Assembly (NCBI GenBank): GCA_002373815.1
Contig: DFKH01000027.1
Coordinates: 1 to 6,510, forward strand
Origin: Alphaproteobacteria bacterium UBA3650
Lineage (GTDB): Bacteria; Pseudomonadota; Alphaproteobacteria; CAAHEQ01; UBA3637
Length of the DNA: 6,510 nucleotides
Direction: 5' to 3'
Numbering within the stretch: the stretch's first letter is position 1; every line of letters starts with the position of its first letter. A program made the position numbers and the translations under genes. Under the pieces are notes generated by a model, which worked only from the letters and a program-made list of their open reading frames with translations, searched no databases and was not told the DNA's origin. This document shows positions 6,393-6,510 of the stretch, one piece after another.

Positions 6393-6399
6393 TTTTATT
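6301..6399 (-). repeat. Leader repeat, copy 1 (start of the pilin-Hint gene)
   Basis: This is the partner of 5231-5329, encoding the prepilin leader and hydrophobic helix of the pilin-Hint protein plus 7 nt before its ATG. The encoded first 34 residues differ from copy 2 only at position 16 (Met here, Ile there). The perfectly matching 48-bp block is 6352-6399. Confidence 0.9.
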
Positions 6400-6431
6400 C
6401 TCCCTTTCTTTTTTAATTAAATATGATTCAA

Positions 6432-6453
6432 CCCACCGAATACAATCGGTGGG
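6432..6453. other. 8-bp hairpin in the pilin leader region
   Basis: CCCACCGA (6432-6439) pairs perfectly with TCGGTGGG (6446-6453) around a 6-nt loop. In the minus direction it lies about 40 nt before the pilin-Hint ATG and is followed by a broken T-rich stretch (TTGAATCATATTTAATT), so it may be a weak terminator of an upstream gene or a structured leader. Neither side has a clean T-run. Confidence 0.55.
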
Positions 6454-6461
6454 ATATTGTT

Positions 6462-6475
6462 TGCGCTTTCGCGCA
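6462..6475 (-). other. Small hairpin with GAAA tetraloop on the minus strand
   Basis: Read on the minus strand, TGCGC-GAAA-GCGCA forms a 5-bp stem closed by a GNRA-type tetraloop (GAAA), a stable RNA loop. It sits 8 nt upstream of the larger hairpin at 6432-6453, giving a tandem pair. The loop has the GNRA form only on the minus strand, hinting at an RNA role in that orientation. I see no convincing promoter or complete gene in 6393-6510. Confidence 0.45.
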
Positions 6476-6497
6476 TATTTGCTCGGCAGCCTTTACA

Positions 6498-6510
6498 TGT
6501 GTGTGTGTGT
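6498..6510. repeat. TG dinucleotide repeat at the right edge, cut by the window
   Basis: Six uninterrupted TG units plus a final T run into the window end, so the true length is unknown. It lies about 105 bp upstream of the pilin-Hint start codon. Confidence 0.7.

Noticed and set aside
6417..6510. Minus-strand frame open from the right edge, ending TAA at 6417-6419
   Set aside because: Its 30 or so codons coincide with two perfect hairpins and a TG repeat and match nothing I recognise. A C-terminal fragment of an upstream gene cannot be excluded.

Overview
Every confident gene in this window reads on the minus strand, so the biological order runs from the high coordinates to the low ones. 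There are two transcription units. The first is a pair of secreted, Cys-rich type IV pilin-like proteins (6392 down to 4219), which ends at a strong intrinsic terminator. The second is a complete three-subunit [FeFe]-hydrogenase operon, hydC-hydB-hydA (4072 down to 110), with its own candidate promoter and its own terminator.

Hydrogenase operon. HydC (NuoE-like, one [2Fe-2S]), HydB (thioredoxin-like [2Fe-2S] domain fused to a NuoF-like FMN/NAD(H)/[4Fe-4S] module) and HydA (N-terminal Fe-S domains plus a catalytic H-cluster domain) form a soluble, NAD(H)-linked group A hydrogenase. The genes are almost contiguous (1-nt and 2-nt gaps) and each downstream Shine-Dalgarno lies in the last codons of the gene before it. 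These Shine-Dalgarno sites support starts 27-99 nt inside the longest open frames. All H-cluster and accessory cluster ligands are present. HydB stops just after the NuoF [4Fe-4S] module and lacks the C-terminal 2[4Fe-4S] ferredoxin domain of classical electron-bifurcating HydB. This leaves open whether the enzyme bifurcates or uses NADH alone. The maturases HydE, HydF and HydG are not in the window.

Pilin pair. Both proteins start with almost the same 34 residues, a 10-residue leader ending in Gly, Glu at +5 and a long hydrophobic helix. They then diverge completely. The upstream protein carries a Cys-rich linker and a C-terminal Hint (Hedgehog/intein) self-processing domain. The downstream protein carries a long Cys-rich region and a C-terminal segment that looks like a C-type-lectin-like domain. 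The shared 5' ends are 91 of 99 identical in DNA, including a 48-bp perfect block, which suggests a duplicated or recombining leader cassette joined to exchangeable exported domains. The pilin-Hint fusion is the most unusual object here.

Organism. The DNA is fairly AT-rich, the metabolism is fermentative and hydrogen-linked, and the pilin N-terminus (SMVEMLGVLAIIGVLSVGG) resembles, from memory, pilins of uncultured gut Alphaproteobacteria. This assignment is an inference without a database search. Non-coding stretches are short: 1-109 (terminator plus a promoter-like sequence pointing off the window), 4073-4218 (pilin terminator plus hydrogenase promoter) and 6393-6510 (two hairpins and a TG repeat).
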